A stretch of DNA of 64,000 bases from Actinomadura cremea (GCF_014648495.1 NZ_BMRF01000016.1:124001-188000); one strand, 5' to 3'; counted from the first letter of the stretch, positions 26,169 through 34,969 are shown. The notes: generated by a model from the letters alone, not told the origin. Made by a program: numbers and translations.

Positions 26169-26224
26169 GGCGGCGCCGGTTCTGCACGTTCCAAGACCAG
26201 GCGACCGCCCTCACCCGGCGGTCG
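26158..26224 (+). promoter_or_regulatory. trp attenuator hairpins
   Basis: The first stem, GGCGCCGC (26158-26165) with GCGGCGCC (26170-26177), overlaps the third Trp codon, the Arg codons and the stop of the leader peptide. The second, CGACCGCC (26202-26209) with GGCGGTCG (26217-26224), is the probable terminator stem. It lacks a T-run. A stalled ribosome on the Trp codons would block the first stem; the exact antiterminator pairing needs folding. Confidence 0.65.
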
Positions 26225-26273
26225 GTGGCAGGTCGTCCGTCCGGTGCAGGGCCCGACGATAGGGGCCACCGCG

Positions 26274-28448
26274 GTGGAGACCGTCTCACAACAGCCGACG
26301 ACCGGCGGGTTCGTCACGGCCGGGGGCGTACGGGTGACCCGTACCGCGACGCCCGTCGACCCCGAACGCAAGTCCGACGTGCTGAACGCGCTCGTCGCCG
26401 CCGTGGGGGAGCGGCGCGGCGGGGTGCTCAGCTCCGGCATGGAGTATCCCGGCCGCTACAGCCGCTGGCACATGGCCTACGTCGACCCGTGCCTCGAGAT
26501 CGTCGCGCGGGGCCGGACCGTCACGGCGCGGGCCCTCAACGGGCGCGGCCGGGTCGTGCTGCCCGCCGTCGCCGCCGCGCTGCGCGGGACGGGCGAGGCG
26601 CGGGCCGACGGGCCCGCCGAGTTCGCCGTGCTCGTCCCGCCCACGGAGGAGTTCTTCACCGAGGAGGAGCGCAGCCGCCAGCCGACGGTCTTCACCGCGC
26701 TGCGCGCCGTCATCGACCTGTTCCGCTGCGACGACCCGCACCTCGGCCTGTACGGGGCGTTCGGCTATGACCTGTCGCTGCAGTTCGAGCCCCTGAAGAC
26801 GCGCCTGCGGCGGCCGGACGACCAGCGCGACCTCGTCCTGCACCTGGCCGACGAGATGATCGTGGTCGACCGCAAGCGCGAGACCTCGCACCGGATCTCC
26901 TACGACTTCGAGGTCGGCGGGACGGCCACCGCCGGGCTCCCGCGCGAGACCGAGCCGACGCCCGCCGCCGCCGTCGCGACGGAACTGCCCCCGCAGCCGG
27001 TCCCGGGCGTGTACGCGCAGATGGTGCGGGACGCCAAGGAACGGTTCGTCCGCGGCGACCTGTTCGAGGTCACGCCCGGCCACGCCATGCACGGGCGGTG
27101 CGACTCGCCCGCCGCGTTCTTCGAACGGCTCCGCGAGACCAACCCGGCGCCGTACGAGTTCCTGCTGAACCTCGGCGACGGCGAGTACCTGGTGGGCGCG
27201 TCGCCCGAGATGTTCGTGCGGGTGAACGGCGACCGGGTGGAGACCTGCCCGATCGCGGGGACGATCAGGCGCGGCGCCGATGCGCTGGAGGACGCCGAGC
27301 AGATCCGCACGATCCTGGGGTCGGCGAAGGACGAGTCCGAGCTGACCATGTGCACGGACGTGGACCGCAACGACAAGTCGCGGGTGTGCGTGCCCGGCAG
27401 CGTCCGGGTGCTGGGCCGCCGGCAGATCGAGCTGTACTCGCGGCTCATCCACACCGTGGACCACATCGAGGGCCGGCTGCGCCCGGAGTTCGACGCGCTC
27501 GACGCGTTCCTCACCCACATGTGGGCGGTGACGGTCACCGGCGCGCCCAAGACGTGGGCGATGCAGTTCATCGAGGACCACGAGGACTCGCCCCGCCGCT
27601 GGTACGGCGGCGCGGTCGGTTTCGTCGGGTTCGACGGGTCGATGAACACCGGGCTCACGCTGCGGACGGCGCAGATCCGCGACGGCGTCGCGACCGTGCG
27701 GGCCGGTGCGACGCTGCTGTACGACTCCGACCCGGACGAGGAGGAGCGCGAGACGCACCTCAAGGCGAGCGCGCTGCTGGGCGCGCTCGAGGCGGTCGCG
27801 CGGGACGCCGCGGCGCGGGAGCGGCCCGAGCCCGAGCCCGCGCGAGAGCCGGAGCCGGAGCGGGCGGGCGACGGGCTGAAGGTGCTGCTCGTCGACCACG
27901 AGGACTCGTTCGTCAACACCCTGGCCGACTACTTCCGGCAGCAGGGCGCGGAGGTCGTCACGCTCCGGCACGGCTTCCCCGCCCGGCTGCTGGACGAGCA
28001 CGCCCCCGACCTGGTCGTGCTGTCCCCGGGCCCGGGACGGCCGGACGACTTCTCCACCGGCGCCCTGCTGGACGCCCTGGACGCCCGGGGTCTGCCCGTC
28101 TTCGGCGTCTGCCTGGGCCTCCAGGCGATGGTCGAGCACGCGGGCGGCGCGCTGGACCTGCTGCCCGAGCCGTCGCACGGCAAGCCGGGCCAGGTGAAGG
28201 TGACCGGCGGCGGGCTGTTCGAGGGGCTCCCGGACGAGTTCACCGCCGCCCGCTACCACTCGCTGCACGCGACGCCCGACCGGGTGAAGGGCTTCGGGGT
28301 GACGGCGGTGACCGGCGACGTGGTGATGGCCGTCGAGGACCCGGAGCGGCGGCGCTGGGCCGTCCAGTTCCATCCGGAGTCGATCCTCACGGCGGCGGGC
28401 GGCGCCGGGCACCGCATCGTGGCCAACGTGCTGCGGCTCTGCCGCTGA
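26274..28448 (+). CDS. trpE(G): Fused anthranilate synthase, TrpE-TrpG
   Basis: A 724-residue fusion. Residues about 1-510 are TrpE, with 'GTIRRGADALEDAEQIR', 'ELTMCTDVDRNDKSRVC' and 'FLTHMWAVTVTGAPK'. After a Glu/Pro linker comes the TrpG amidotransferase with 'LLVDHEDSFVNTLADYF', catalytic Cys in 'GVCLGLQAMV' and His/Glu in 'VQFHPES'. It makes anthranilate from chorismate and glutamine. Such one-chain enzymes occur in rhizobia and in some actinomycetes. I prefer the GTG at 26274 (AGGGG eight bases before) over the GTG at 26244. The leader peptide with three Trp codons upstream indicates attenuation. No other trp genes follow. Confidence 0.93.
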   Translation: METVSQQPTTGGFVTAGGVRVTRTATPVDPERKSDVLNALVAAVGERRGGVLSSGMEYPGRYSRWHMAYVDPCLEIVARGRTVTARALNGRGRVVLPAVAAALRGTGEARADGPAEFAVLVPPTEEFFTEEERSRQPTVFTALRAVIDLFRCDDPHLGLYGAFGYDLSLQFEPLKTRLRRPDDQRDLVLHLADEMIVVDRKRETSHRISYDFEVGGTATAGLPRETEPTPAAAVATELPPQPVPGVYAQMVRDAKERFVRGDLFEVTPGHAMHGRCDSPAAFFERLRETNPAPYEFLLNLGDGEYLVGASPEMFVRVNGDRVETCPIAGTIRRGADALEDAEQIRTILGSAKDESELTMCTDVDRNDKSRVCVPGSVRVLGRRQIELYSRLIHTVDHIEGRLRPEFDALDAFLTHMWAVTVTGAPKTWAMQFIEDHEDSPRRWYGGAVGFVGFDGSMNTGLTLRTAQIRDGVATVRAGATLLYDSDPDEEERETHLKASALLGALEAVARDAAARERPEPEPAREPEPERAGDGLKVLLVDHEDSFVNTLADYFRQQGAEVVTLRHGFPARLLDEHAPDLVVLSPGPGRPDDFSTGALLDALDARGLPVFGVCLGLQAMVEHAGGALDLLPEPSHGKPGQVKVTGGGLFEGLPDEFTAARYHSLHATPDRVKGFGVTAVTGDVVMAVEDPERRRWAVQFHPESILTAAGGAGHRIVANVLRLCR

Positions 28449-28519
28449 GCGTTTCCCGCCGCCCTTCCCGACCGTCGACCGTTCCGTGCCGGTTCGTCTG
28501 GTTCCGGGCGGTGGATCGA

Positions 28520-28548
28520 CCGGAATGATGAACCGAACCTCATTCCGG
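28520..28548 (+). terminator. Probable terminator of trpE(G)
   Basis: CCGGAATGA and TCATTCCGG are perfect 9-bp arms around an 11-base loop, 72 bases after the trpE(G) stop. There is no T-run. Confidence 0.5.
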
Positions 28549-28667
28549 AGGCTGATCACGGACGACGGAAATGGTCCTTGAGGTGCTGTCTTCGAGGGGG
28601 CGGGCGCGGCAGAATCGGTAACCGGCCACCGCGCCGCTCGCGGCGCGTGTGATCGCCGTTATCCCGG

Positions 28668-28696
28668 CGGAGGGGGGAGGCGCGCTCCCTCCTCCG
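28668..28696 (+). other. Strong purine/pyrimidine hairpin upstream of small membrane protein
   Basis: CGGAGGGGGGAG (28668-28679) pairs with CTCCCTCCTCCG (28685-28696) in a 12-bp stem with one G-U wobble and a GCGCG loop. It lies 130 bases before the ATG at 28830 and could be a leader structure or a second terminator. Confidence 0.45.
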
Positions 28697-28829
28697 CATC
28701 GGCGGCCCGCATCGGCGGCCCGTATCGGTCGTGTTCCGGGCGCTCCTTTGCCCGGTATGAAACCCCGATTTTCGGTCGACCGAATCCGCATGGGTGTTTC
28801 GTGGTCGTCCCTGGGGGGACCCCGGGACC

Positions 28830-28976
28830 ATGATGTTCATTCTTTGGCTCATCGCGGTGATCCTCGTGATCGCCGGCGCCTACGTCCTGATCGCCCGTCG
28901 CGACCTGCTCTGGGGCATCGTCCTCATCGTCGTCGGCCTGCTCGTCGGCCCCGGCGGCGTCAGCATCTTCGGATAG
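28830..28976 (+). CDS. GPGG-motif small membrane protein
   Basis: A 48-residue peptide with two hydrophobic segments separated by 'ARRDLLWG' and ending 'LLVGPGGVSIFG'. Small actinomycete membrane proteins with this GPGG ending are widespread and uncharacterised. Two adjacent ATG codons (28830, 28833) could serve as start; GGGGGA lies about ten bases upstream. It stands alone, with a structured leader. Confidence 0.75.
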   Translation: MMFILWLIAVILVIAGAYVLIARRDLLWGIVLIVVGLLVGPGGVSIFG

Positions 28977-29044
28977 CGCCGTCTCCGGCGGCCCGGGAGG
29001 AACGCTGACGCGCGTTGTCAGGTTTCGCTGCCAGCATCGACGGC

Positions 29045-29980
29045 ATGAGCGAGAACGAGACCGAGAACGCGCCGTTGACCGGGAGGGTCGCGCTGGTCGC
29101 CGGCGCGACCCGCGGCGCCGGGCGCGGCATCGCCGTCGAACTCGGCGCCGCCGGAGCGACCGTCTACTGCACGGGCCGGACGACCCGGTCCGCGAGGTCG
29201 GAGATGGACCGTCCCGAGACGATCGAGGACACCGCCGAGCTCGTCACGGCGGCGGGCGGCGAGGGCATCGCCGTCCGGGTCGACCACTTGGACCCCGTGC
29301 AGGTGGACGGCCTCGTCCGCCGCGTCGACGCCGAGCGCGGCCGCCTCGACGTCCTGGTCAACGACGTGTGGGGGAGCGACCATCTCTTCGAGTTCGGCAA
29401 GCCGCTGTGGGAGCAGTCCCTGGAGAACGGGCTGCGCATGCTGCGGCTCGCCCTCGACACCCACGCCATCACCAGCCACACGGCGCTGCCGCTGCTCATC
29501 CGCGAGCCCGGCGGTCTCGTCGTCGAGATCACCGACGGGACCGCCGAGTTCAACGCGGAGTACCGCGAGGACTGCGGGTACTTCTACGACCTCGTGAAGA
29601 GCGCCGTCATCCGCATGGCGCTCGCCCAGTCGGTGGAGATCGCCCCGTACGGCGGGACGGCCGTGTCGCTGACGCCCGGCTGGCTGCGCTCCGAGGCGAT
29701 GCTGGAGCACTTCGGGGTCACCGAGGACACCTGGCGCGAGGGCGCGAAGAAGGACCCGCACTTCGCGATCTCCGAGACCCCGGCGCTGGTCGGGCGGGCC
29801 GTCGCGGCCCTCGCGGCCGACCCGGAGCGCGCCCGCTGGAACGGGACCTCGCAGTCCAGCGGCGGGCTCGCGAAGGTCTACGGGTTCACCGACGTCGACG
29901 GCAGCCGCCCGGACGCCTACGCCTACATCACCGAGGTGGCCATGGCGGGCAGGCCCGCCGACGTCACCGGCTACCGCTGA
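29045..29980 (+). CDS. SDR family oxidoreductase (DHRS1-like)
   Basis: A 311-residue short-chain dehydrogenase. The nucleotide-binding motif is 'GATRGAGRGIA', 'VNDVWG' stands for the NNAG segment, and the catalytic Tyr-Lys pair is in 'FYDLVKSAVIRMA'. The usual Ser is replaced by 'ITDGT', which I believe is normal in this DHRS1-like subgroup. The ATG at 29045 lacks a strong ribosome site; an in-frame start at 29015 is possible. The 3' end overlaps the convergent WYL regulator by 17 bases. Confidence 0.85.
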   Translation: MSENETENAPLTGRVALVAGATRGAGRGIAVELGAAGATVYCTGRTTRSARSEMDRPETIEDTAELVTAAGGEGIAVRVDHLDPVQVDGLVRRVDAERGRLDVLVNDVWGSDHLFEFGKPLWEQSLENGLRMLRLALDTHAITSHTALPLLIREPGGLVVEITDGTAEFNAEYREDCGYFYDLVKSAVIRMALAQSVEIAPYGGTAVSLTPGWLRSEAMLEHFGVTEDTWREGAKKDPHFAISETPALVGRAVAALAADPERARWNGTSQSSGGLAKVYGFTDVDGSRPDAYAYITEVAMAGRPADVTGYR

Positions 29981-30998
29981 CCGGCCCGTCCGCGGGCCCG
30001 TTCGCCGGCCCGTTCGCGGAGTCGCCGCCCGGCCGCGCGTACAGCGCCGCGAGCCGGGCGGCGGTCCCGGCCATCCGCGCCCGCAGCTCCGGCGGGCCCA
30101 GCACCTCGACGTCCGCGCCGAGGATCCGCATCTCCTGCGCCGCCACGTCGAGCGACTCGACCGGCAGCACGGTCGTCCGCCACCCGTCCGCGTCGGGCTC
30201 CCCGGCCTCCTCGGCGGCGCGCCGCGCCGCGTGCTCGGTCGCCGCGAACCGCAGGCCCCGCATCCCCGCCGGGCTGAGCCGCACGGTGATCTCCTCGTGC
30301 AGCATCGACCGGGCGAACGCGTCCGCCTGCTCTCCCCAGTACCCCGCGAGGTCGAAGTCCACGTCGCGCCCGAACGTCGCGCCCGTCGGCGAAACCGCCC
30401 CGACCCGGTCGACCCGGTAGGTGCGGGGCCGCCCGCCGACCAGCGCCACCAGGTACCACGTGCCGTTCTTCAGGACGAGCCCGTACGGTTCGGCCGTCCG
30501 CGCCACCTCGCCGTCCTTGCGCCGGTACCGCAGCTCGACCTCCGCGTCGGACCAGACGGCCGCGGCGAGGTCGCGCAGCAGCGGCGGGGGATCGGGCGCG
30601 TGGAACCAGCCGGGCGCGTCCAGGTGGAACCGCTGCCCGGCGCGGGCGGGCGCGTCCCGCAGCGGGCCCGGCAGCGCGGCGAGCACCTTCAGCTCGGCGG
30701 CGGCCACCGCGTCGGCGAGACCCATGTCCCCGGCGGGGCCCGGCAGGCCCGACAGGAAGAGCGCCTCCGCCTCCTCCCGGCTGAGCCCGGTCAGCCGCGT
30801 CCGGTACCCGGCGACGAGGCGGTAGCCCCCGGCCCGGCCCTGCTCGGCGTAGACCGGGACCCCGGCCGCCGACAGCGCCTCCACGTCGCGGTACACGGTC
30901 CGCTCCGACACCTCCAGCTCACGCGCCAGCTCCGCGGCCGTCATGCGGTCGCGCGACTGCAGAAGCAGGACGAGTGAGATCAGCCGGGACGCGCGCAC
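29964..30998 (-). CDS. YafY-type HTH/WYL domain transcriptional regulator
   Basis: A 344-residue regulator. The N-terminal HTH is 'MTAAELARELEVSERTVYRDVEALSAAGVPV', followed by the WYL domain ('EPYGLVLKNGTWYLVALVGGRPRTYRVDRV') and a WCX-like C-terminus. WYL proteins often sense nucleic-acid or nucleotide ligands. The GTG at 30998 gives the usual family opening 'VRASRLISLVLLLQSR'. The last 15 residues repeat 'NGPANGPADGP'. It is divergent from the adenosine deaminase gene, 98 bases away, so control of that gene is possible. Confidence 0.88.
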   Translation of the reverse strand: MRASRLISLVLLLQSRDRMTAAELARELEVSERTVYRDVEALSAAGVPVYAEQGRAGGYRLVAGYRTRLTGLSREEAEALFLSGLPGPAGDMGLADAVAAAELKVLAALPGPLRDAPARAGQRFHLDAPGWFHAPDPPPLLRDLAAAVWSDAEVELRYRRKDGEVARTAEPYGLVLKNGTWYLVALVGGRPRTYRVDRVGAVSPTGATFGRDVDFDLAGYWGEQADAFARSMLHEEITVRLSPAGMRGLRFAATEHAARRAAEEAGEPDADGWRTTVLPVESLDVAAQEMRILGADVEVLGPPELRARMAGTAARLAALYARPGGDSANGPANGPADGPVSGSR

Positions 30999-31084
30999 AC
31001 CCCCATCGTGCCCGTTGCGGACGATCTTGACAATTTCGTGGCAGGTTGACCCGGTTTCCCTGTTCCCGCTGGTGAGTTCGCTGT

Positions 31085-31090
31085 TAGCGT
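31085..31090 (+). promoter_or_regulatory. -10-like element of the adenosine deaminase gene
   Basis: TAGCGT ends six bases before the GTG at 31097, so a transcript from it would be leaderless. No good -35 is visible at 16-18 bases. Confidence 0.4.
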
Positions 31091-31096
31091 CGCCGC

Positions 31097-32122
31097 GTGC
31101 TGACCGAGACCACATCCATCGAGGCGTTCATCGACGCCCTGCCCAAGGTCGAGCTCCACGTACATCTCGTGGGCTCGGCGTCCGTCCCCACCGTCCTGGA
31201 ACTCGCCCGCAGGCACCCCGACGGCGGAGTTCCCCTGGACGAGCGCGAACTGCGGGCGTTCTACAAGTTCACCGACTTTCCCCACTTCGCCCAGGTCTAC
31301 GACCGGGTGAACCACCTCGTCCGGACGCCCGAGGACATCGCCACGCTCGTCCTCGGCGCCGCCCGCGACCTCGCCGCCCAGAACGTCCGGTACTTCGAGC
31401 TCACCGTCACCCCGCAGGCGCACATCCGCGCCGGGATCCCGCACCACGCGGTGCGGGAGGCGCTCGACATCGCCGCGCGGGAGGCGCGCGAGCGGCACGG
31501 CGTCCGCGTCGCCTACATCTACGACATCCCCGCCGACTTCGGCGCCGAGGCGGTGGAGGGCACCCTGACCGCCGCGCTGGAGCACCCGGCGGAGGCGCTC
31601 GTCGGCTTCGGGATCGGCGGCATCGAGCAGATGCGCGCCGCGATCCGCGACGAGATCCGGGACGCGTTCCGCGCCGCCCGCGCCGCCGGGCTGCGCAGCC
31701 TCCCGCACGCGGGCGAGATGACCGGCCCCGAGACCATGTGGGAGGCCATCGACCACCTCGGCGCCGAACGCATCGGGCACGGCATCGCCTGCGTCCGCGA
31801 CGAGCGCCTCATGGCCCACCTGCGCGACACCGGCACGCCCCTCGAGGTCTGCCCGACCTCGAACGTCTGCACCGGCCAGGTCGCCGCCCTCGCCGACCAC
31901 CCGCTGCCGCGGATGCTGGAGGCCGGCCTGTTCGTCACCCTGAACACCGACGACCCGCCGATGTTCGACACGACGCTGACCGGCGAGTACCGCGTCGCCG
32001 CCGAGGTGTTCGGCCTCGGCCGCGCCGAACTGGCCGCGCTCGCCCGCAACGCCGTCACCGCGTCCTGCCTGGACGACGCGGGCAAGCGGGCCCTCGCCGC
32101 GGAGATCGACGCCCTCGTGTGA
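31097..32122 (+). CDS. add: Adenosine deaminase
   Basis: A 341-residue amidohydrolase. The metal ligands are in 'KVELHVHLVGS', the Zn-binding His is in 'SLPHAGEMTG', 'IGHGI' supplies the catalytic His and 'LNTDDPPMF' the paired Asp residues. It converts adenosine to inosine in purine salvage. The first metal motif reads HVHLVGS where many have HLHLDGS; some family members (and adenine deaminases) vary here. Divergent from the WYL regulator gene. Confidence 0.9.
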   Translation: MLTETTSIEAFIDALPKVELHVHLVGSASVPTVLELARRHPDGGVPLDERELRAFYKFTDFPHFAQVYDRVNHLVRTPEDIATLVLGAARDLAAQNVRYFELTVTPQAHIRAGIPHHAVREALDIAAREARERHGVRVAYIYDIPADFGAEAVEGTLTAALEHPAEALVGFGIGGIEQMRAAIRDEIRDAFRAARAAGLRSLPHAGEMTGPETMWEAIDHLGAERIGHGIACVRDERLMAHLRDTGTPLEVCPTSNVCTGQVAALADHPLPRMLEAGLFVTLNTDDPPMFDTTLTGEYRVAAEVFGLGRAELAALARNAVTASCLDDAGKRALAAEIDALV

Positions 32123-32134
32123 GGCCCGCCCCCG

Positions 32135-32296
32135 TCAGCCCCGGGCCATCCGGCGCCAGGGGCTGGCGGGGTCCTCGGCGAGGACGCGGTGCCCGACGAC
32201 CGAGCGCGCGTACCCCTGGCCGAACTCGCCCTCGTCGAACCGCAGCATCCGCCCGAGGACGTAGCCGGCCGAGAACGACTCCCACGACCCGTACAC
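32135..32296 (-). pseudogene. C-terminal remnant of a DUF1266 protein
   Basis: A minus-strand frame of 53 residues reads 'VYGSWESFSAGYVLGRMLRF...ASPWRRMARG' with a normal stop at 32135. The 'SW..f..gYllGR' and terminal 'SPW.r' patterns match the C-terminal end of DUF1266 proteins. An in-frame TGA at 32324-32326 and the end of the next gene at 32310 mean the N-terminal two-thirds is missing. It looks like a decayed fragment; a short independent gene starting at the GTG at 32296 is less likely. Confidence 0.5.
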
Positions 32297-32309
32297 CCGG
32301 TGGGCGCGG

Positions 32310-34337
32310 TCAGGTGAGTGCGGTCACCTCGACGCGGGTGTCGTGGAAGACGGGGCCCGCGCCGAGGTCGGTGTCGCGCTCGTCCACCACCGCGTTCGCG
32401 TTGGACCCGCCGGAGAACTTCGCCCAGTGGCCCTTCGTGGTCGCCGCGACACCCGGCCTGACCTGGTCGGTCACCCGCAGTACCGCGTCGAAGCCGCCCC
32501 GGTCGTTGGCCACGCGGACCCGCTGCCCGTCCGCCAGGCCCCGGGCCCCGGCGTCGTCCGGATGCAGCCGGACCGCCAGGTCGCCCGCCCGGCGCCGCAG
32601 CTCCCCGTTGTTCGCGAACTGCGTGTTCAGGAACTCGTGCGGAGCCGCCGAGATCAGCGCCAGCGGGTACCGCCCGGCCCGCTCCCGGTCGGCGACCTCG
32701 GCGGGCGGGACGTACGCGGTGCCCCGCGGGAACTCCAGGCGCCCGGACGGCGTCGGGAACTCCTCGGCGTACGGCAGGAACGGGTCCGGGACCGACATGC
32801 GCACGAAGCCCTCCTTGCGCAGCCGGTCCAGCGTGACGCCCGCCATCCAGGGGTGATCGGACGCGACGAGCTGCTCGGCGAGGCTCTCGTCGGAGTCGTA
32901 CAGGCTCGGCTCGTTCAGCCCCATCCGCCGCGCCAGCCGGCGGAACGTCTCCGTCGTCGGCAGGCACTCGCCGGGCGGCGCCACCGCCGGCTCGTTCCAC
33001 GTCAGGTACAGGTGGCCGTAGCCCTCGTGCAGGTCCGTGTGCTCGTGCTGCGCCGTCGCGGGCAGCACGATGTCGGCGTAGTCGGCGGTGTCGGTCGGGA
33101 ACTGCTCCATCACCACCGTGAACAGGTCCTCGCGCTCCAGCCCGCGCCGCACCCGGTTCTGGTGCGGGGTGCTCCCCACCGGGTTCGCGGCGATCACGAA
33201 CAGCGCCTTGACCGGCGGGTCCTGGACGTCCAGGAGCCCCTCCCCGAGCCGCGTCATCGACAGCGTCCGCACCGGCCCCGGCCGCAGGTCGTCCCGCCAC
33301 AGCGCCGCCTTGCTCAGCCGGTTGTGGCCCGACGTCGAGAACGCCAGCCCGCCGCCGCGCCGCGCCCAGTCGCCCGTCACGGCCGGGATGCCCGCCAGCA
33401 CCCGCAGCGTCGTCCCGCCGCCCGCGTGCCGCTGCAGCCCCTGCGTCGCGCGGATCGCGGTCGGCCTCGTGCGCGCGATCCGCTCGCCGAGCGCCACGAT
33501 GCGCTCCACGGGGACGCCGGTGATCTCCGCGGCCCGCTCCGGCGGGTACTCGGCGATCCGCTCCCGGAACTCCGCCCAGCCCGCCGTGTGCTCCCGCAGG
33601 AACCGCTCGTCCTGCGCCCCCAGGCCCACGATCACGTTCAGCAGGGCGAGCGCCAGGGCGGCGTCCGTCCCGGGCAGCGGGGCCAGATGCTCGTCGGCCT
33701 GCTGCGCCGTCCGCGTCCGCACGGGGTCGATCGCCACCAGGTGCGCCCCGGCCTTCCGCGCGTCCTGCACGAACTTCCACACGTGATGGCCGCTGGTCAG
33801 CGGGTTCGACCCCCACAGGATGACCAGCCCGGCGTGCGCGATGTCCTCCGGGTCCATGCCGCCCGCCGAACCGACGGTCGCCGTCATGCCCGCGCTGCCC
33901 GCCGCCGAGCAGATGTTGGCGTAGTGCGCCGAAGCGCCCAGCACGTTGAAGAACCGCCGGCCGGACTGCCCCTCCAGACCCTGCAGGTACCCCAGCGTCC
34001 CGGTGCCCCAGTACGGCCAGATCGCCTCGCCGCCGTGCTCCCGCACGACGTCCTCGAGGCGCTCCGCGATCTCGCCGAGCGCCTCGTCCCAGGAGATCCG
34101 CGCGAACCGTCCCTCGCCCTTAGGGCCCACCCGCCGCATCGGGTACAGGATCCGGTCCGGCTGCTCGGCCCGCTCCAGCCAGCGGTTCACCTTCGCGCAC
34201 AGCGCGCCCCGCGTGTACGGGTGGTCGGGGTTGCCGCGCAGCCGTACCGCCTTCCCGTCCCGCACGGTGACCACCCACGAGCACCCGTCGGGGCAGTCCA
34301 GCGGGCAGGCCCCCAGCACCTTCAGCTCGGGCCCCAT
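32310..34337 (-). CDS. Molybdopterin-dependent oxidoreductase
   Basis: A 675-residue enzyme of the DMSO reductase/formate dehydrogenase superfamily. The N-terminal [4Fe-4S] site is 'CPLDCPDGCSW' with the fourth Cys in 'GALCAKVNRW' 27 residues on. The Mo-bis-MGD domains are seen in 'LVILWGSNPLTSGHH', 'VMEQFPTDTADYADIVLPA' and the C-terminal 'NTQFANNGELRR'. No Tat signal is visible, so it is cytosolic. GAGGGGGAC precedes the ATG at 34337, which overlaps the upstream small gene by one base. The substrate is unknown; the compact length fits the oxidoreductases without accessory iron-sulfur subunits. Confidence 0.88.
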   Translation of the reverse strand: MGPELKVLGACPLDCPDGCSWVVTVRDGKAVRLRGNPDHPYTRGALCAKVNRWLERAEQPDRILYPMRRVGPKGEGRFARISWDEALGEIAERLEDVVREHGGEAIWPYWGTGTLGYLQGLEGQSGRRFFNVLGASAHYANICSAAGSAGMTATVGSAGGMDPEDIAHAGLVILWGSNPLTSGHHVWKFVQDARKAGAHLVAIDPVRTRTAQQADEHLAPLPGTDAALALALLNVIVGLGAQDERFLREHTAGWAEFRERIAEYPPERAAEITGVPVERIVALGERIARTRPTAIRATQGLQRHAGGGTTLRVLAGIPAVTGDWARRGGGLAFSTSGHNRLSKAALWRDDLRPGPVRTLSMTRLGEGLLDVQDPPVKALFVIAANPVGSTPHQNRVRRGLEREDLFTVVMEQFPTDTADYADIVLPATAQHEHTDLHEGYGHLYLTWNEPAVAPPGECLPTTETFRRLARRMGLNEPSLYDSDESLAEQLVASDHPWMAGVTLDRLRKEGFVRMSVPDPFLPYAEEFPTPSGRLEFPRGTAYVPPAEVADRERAGRYPLALISAAPHEFLNTQFANNGELRRRAGDLAVRLHPDDAGARGLADGQRVRVANDRGGFDAVLRVTDQVRPGVAATTKGHWAKFSGGSNANAVVDERDTDLGAGPVFHDTRVEVTALT

Positions 34338-34816
34338 CAGACGTCCCCCTCGAAGAAATCGCCGAGATATCCCGCCACGTCGGGGGCGTCCGGCCGCTTG
34401 AGCACGTGCTCGATCCAGGCCCGCCGCTCGTGGTCCACGGCCGCCCCCTCCCACACGCAGAACACCGCGGGCGTCGGATGCGGCGCCAGCGCCTCCGGGG
34501 CGTCCAGGGGCGCCGAGTACAGCCGCTGGTGGATCTCGTTCTCGCCCGCCCACCAGTCGTACAGCACGAAGCAGAAGTCGCCCGCCCGGTGGACGACCAT
34601 GAAACCGATACCGTACCGAGCCGGTTCGTCCCGCGACTCCGCCGGAGCGGGGAGCGCGTCCGGGGCGAGCCGCACCGCCGCGTCGACGAGCCTCTCGGGC
34701 GGCCGATCGCCCACGGTCGTGATCCCGTACACCTTGAGCCGCCACCCGGCGCGCTCGCGCACCCCGAGCGACCGCACCAGTCGCACCACGTGCGCCCCGC
34801 GCACCGGAACGTCCAT
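34337..34816 (-). CDS. Conserved hypothetical protein coupled to molybdoenzyme
   Basis: A 159-residue soluble protein with many aromatic residues ('GIGFMVVHRAGDFCFVLYDWWAGENEIHQRLYS') and no recognised domain. The ATG at 34816 follows GGAGAG; an upstream ATG at 34858 is also open. Its stop overlaps the start of the molybdopterin oxidoreductase (TGATG), so the two are translationally coupled. A chaperone, redox partner or isolated conserved family are all possible. Confidence 0.65.
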   Translation of the reverse strand: MDVPVRGAHVVRLVRSLGVRERAGWRLKVYGITTVGDRPPERLVDAAVRLAPDALPAPAESRDEPARYGIGFMVVHRAGDFCFVLYDWWAGENEIHQRLYSAPLDAPEALAPHPTPAVFCVWEGAAVDHERRAWIEHVLKRPDAPDVAGYLGDFFEGDV

Positions 34817-34969
34817 CGCACTCTCCAACCCCAGACGAATCCCTCCAGTCTGCGCCATGACTCCAGGAGCATCGAACCCCGACGGACCTGACGGGGGGCC
34901 ATGTCGCGGCCACCCGTCGATGGTGGTTTCCTTAGGGGCGACGACAGCGGAGCGTAGGGGGATGCCAGA

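Larger units (their letters stand above)
28449..28829. other. Gene-free stretch with two hairpins
   Basis: No convincing gene. It holds the hairpin at 28520-28548, the purine/pyrimidine hairpin at 28668-28696, and a short direct repeat (cgcatcggcggcc, about 28696-28721). It serves as the 3' end of trpE(G) and the leader of the small membrane protein gene. Confidence 0.5.

Noticed and set aside
29045-29980. Inactive SDR because the catalytic Ser is absent
   Set aside because: The ITDGT...FYDLVK pattern appears to be normal in DHRS1-like SDR proteins, so it is not treated as an anomaly.
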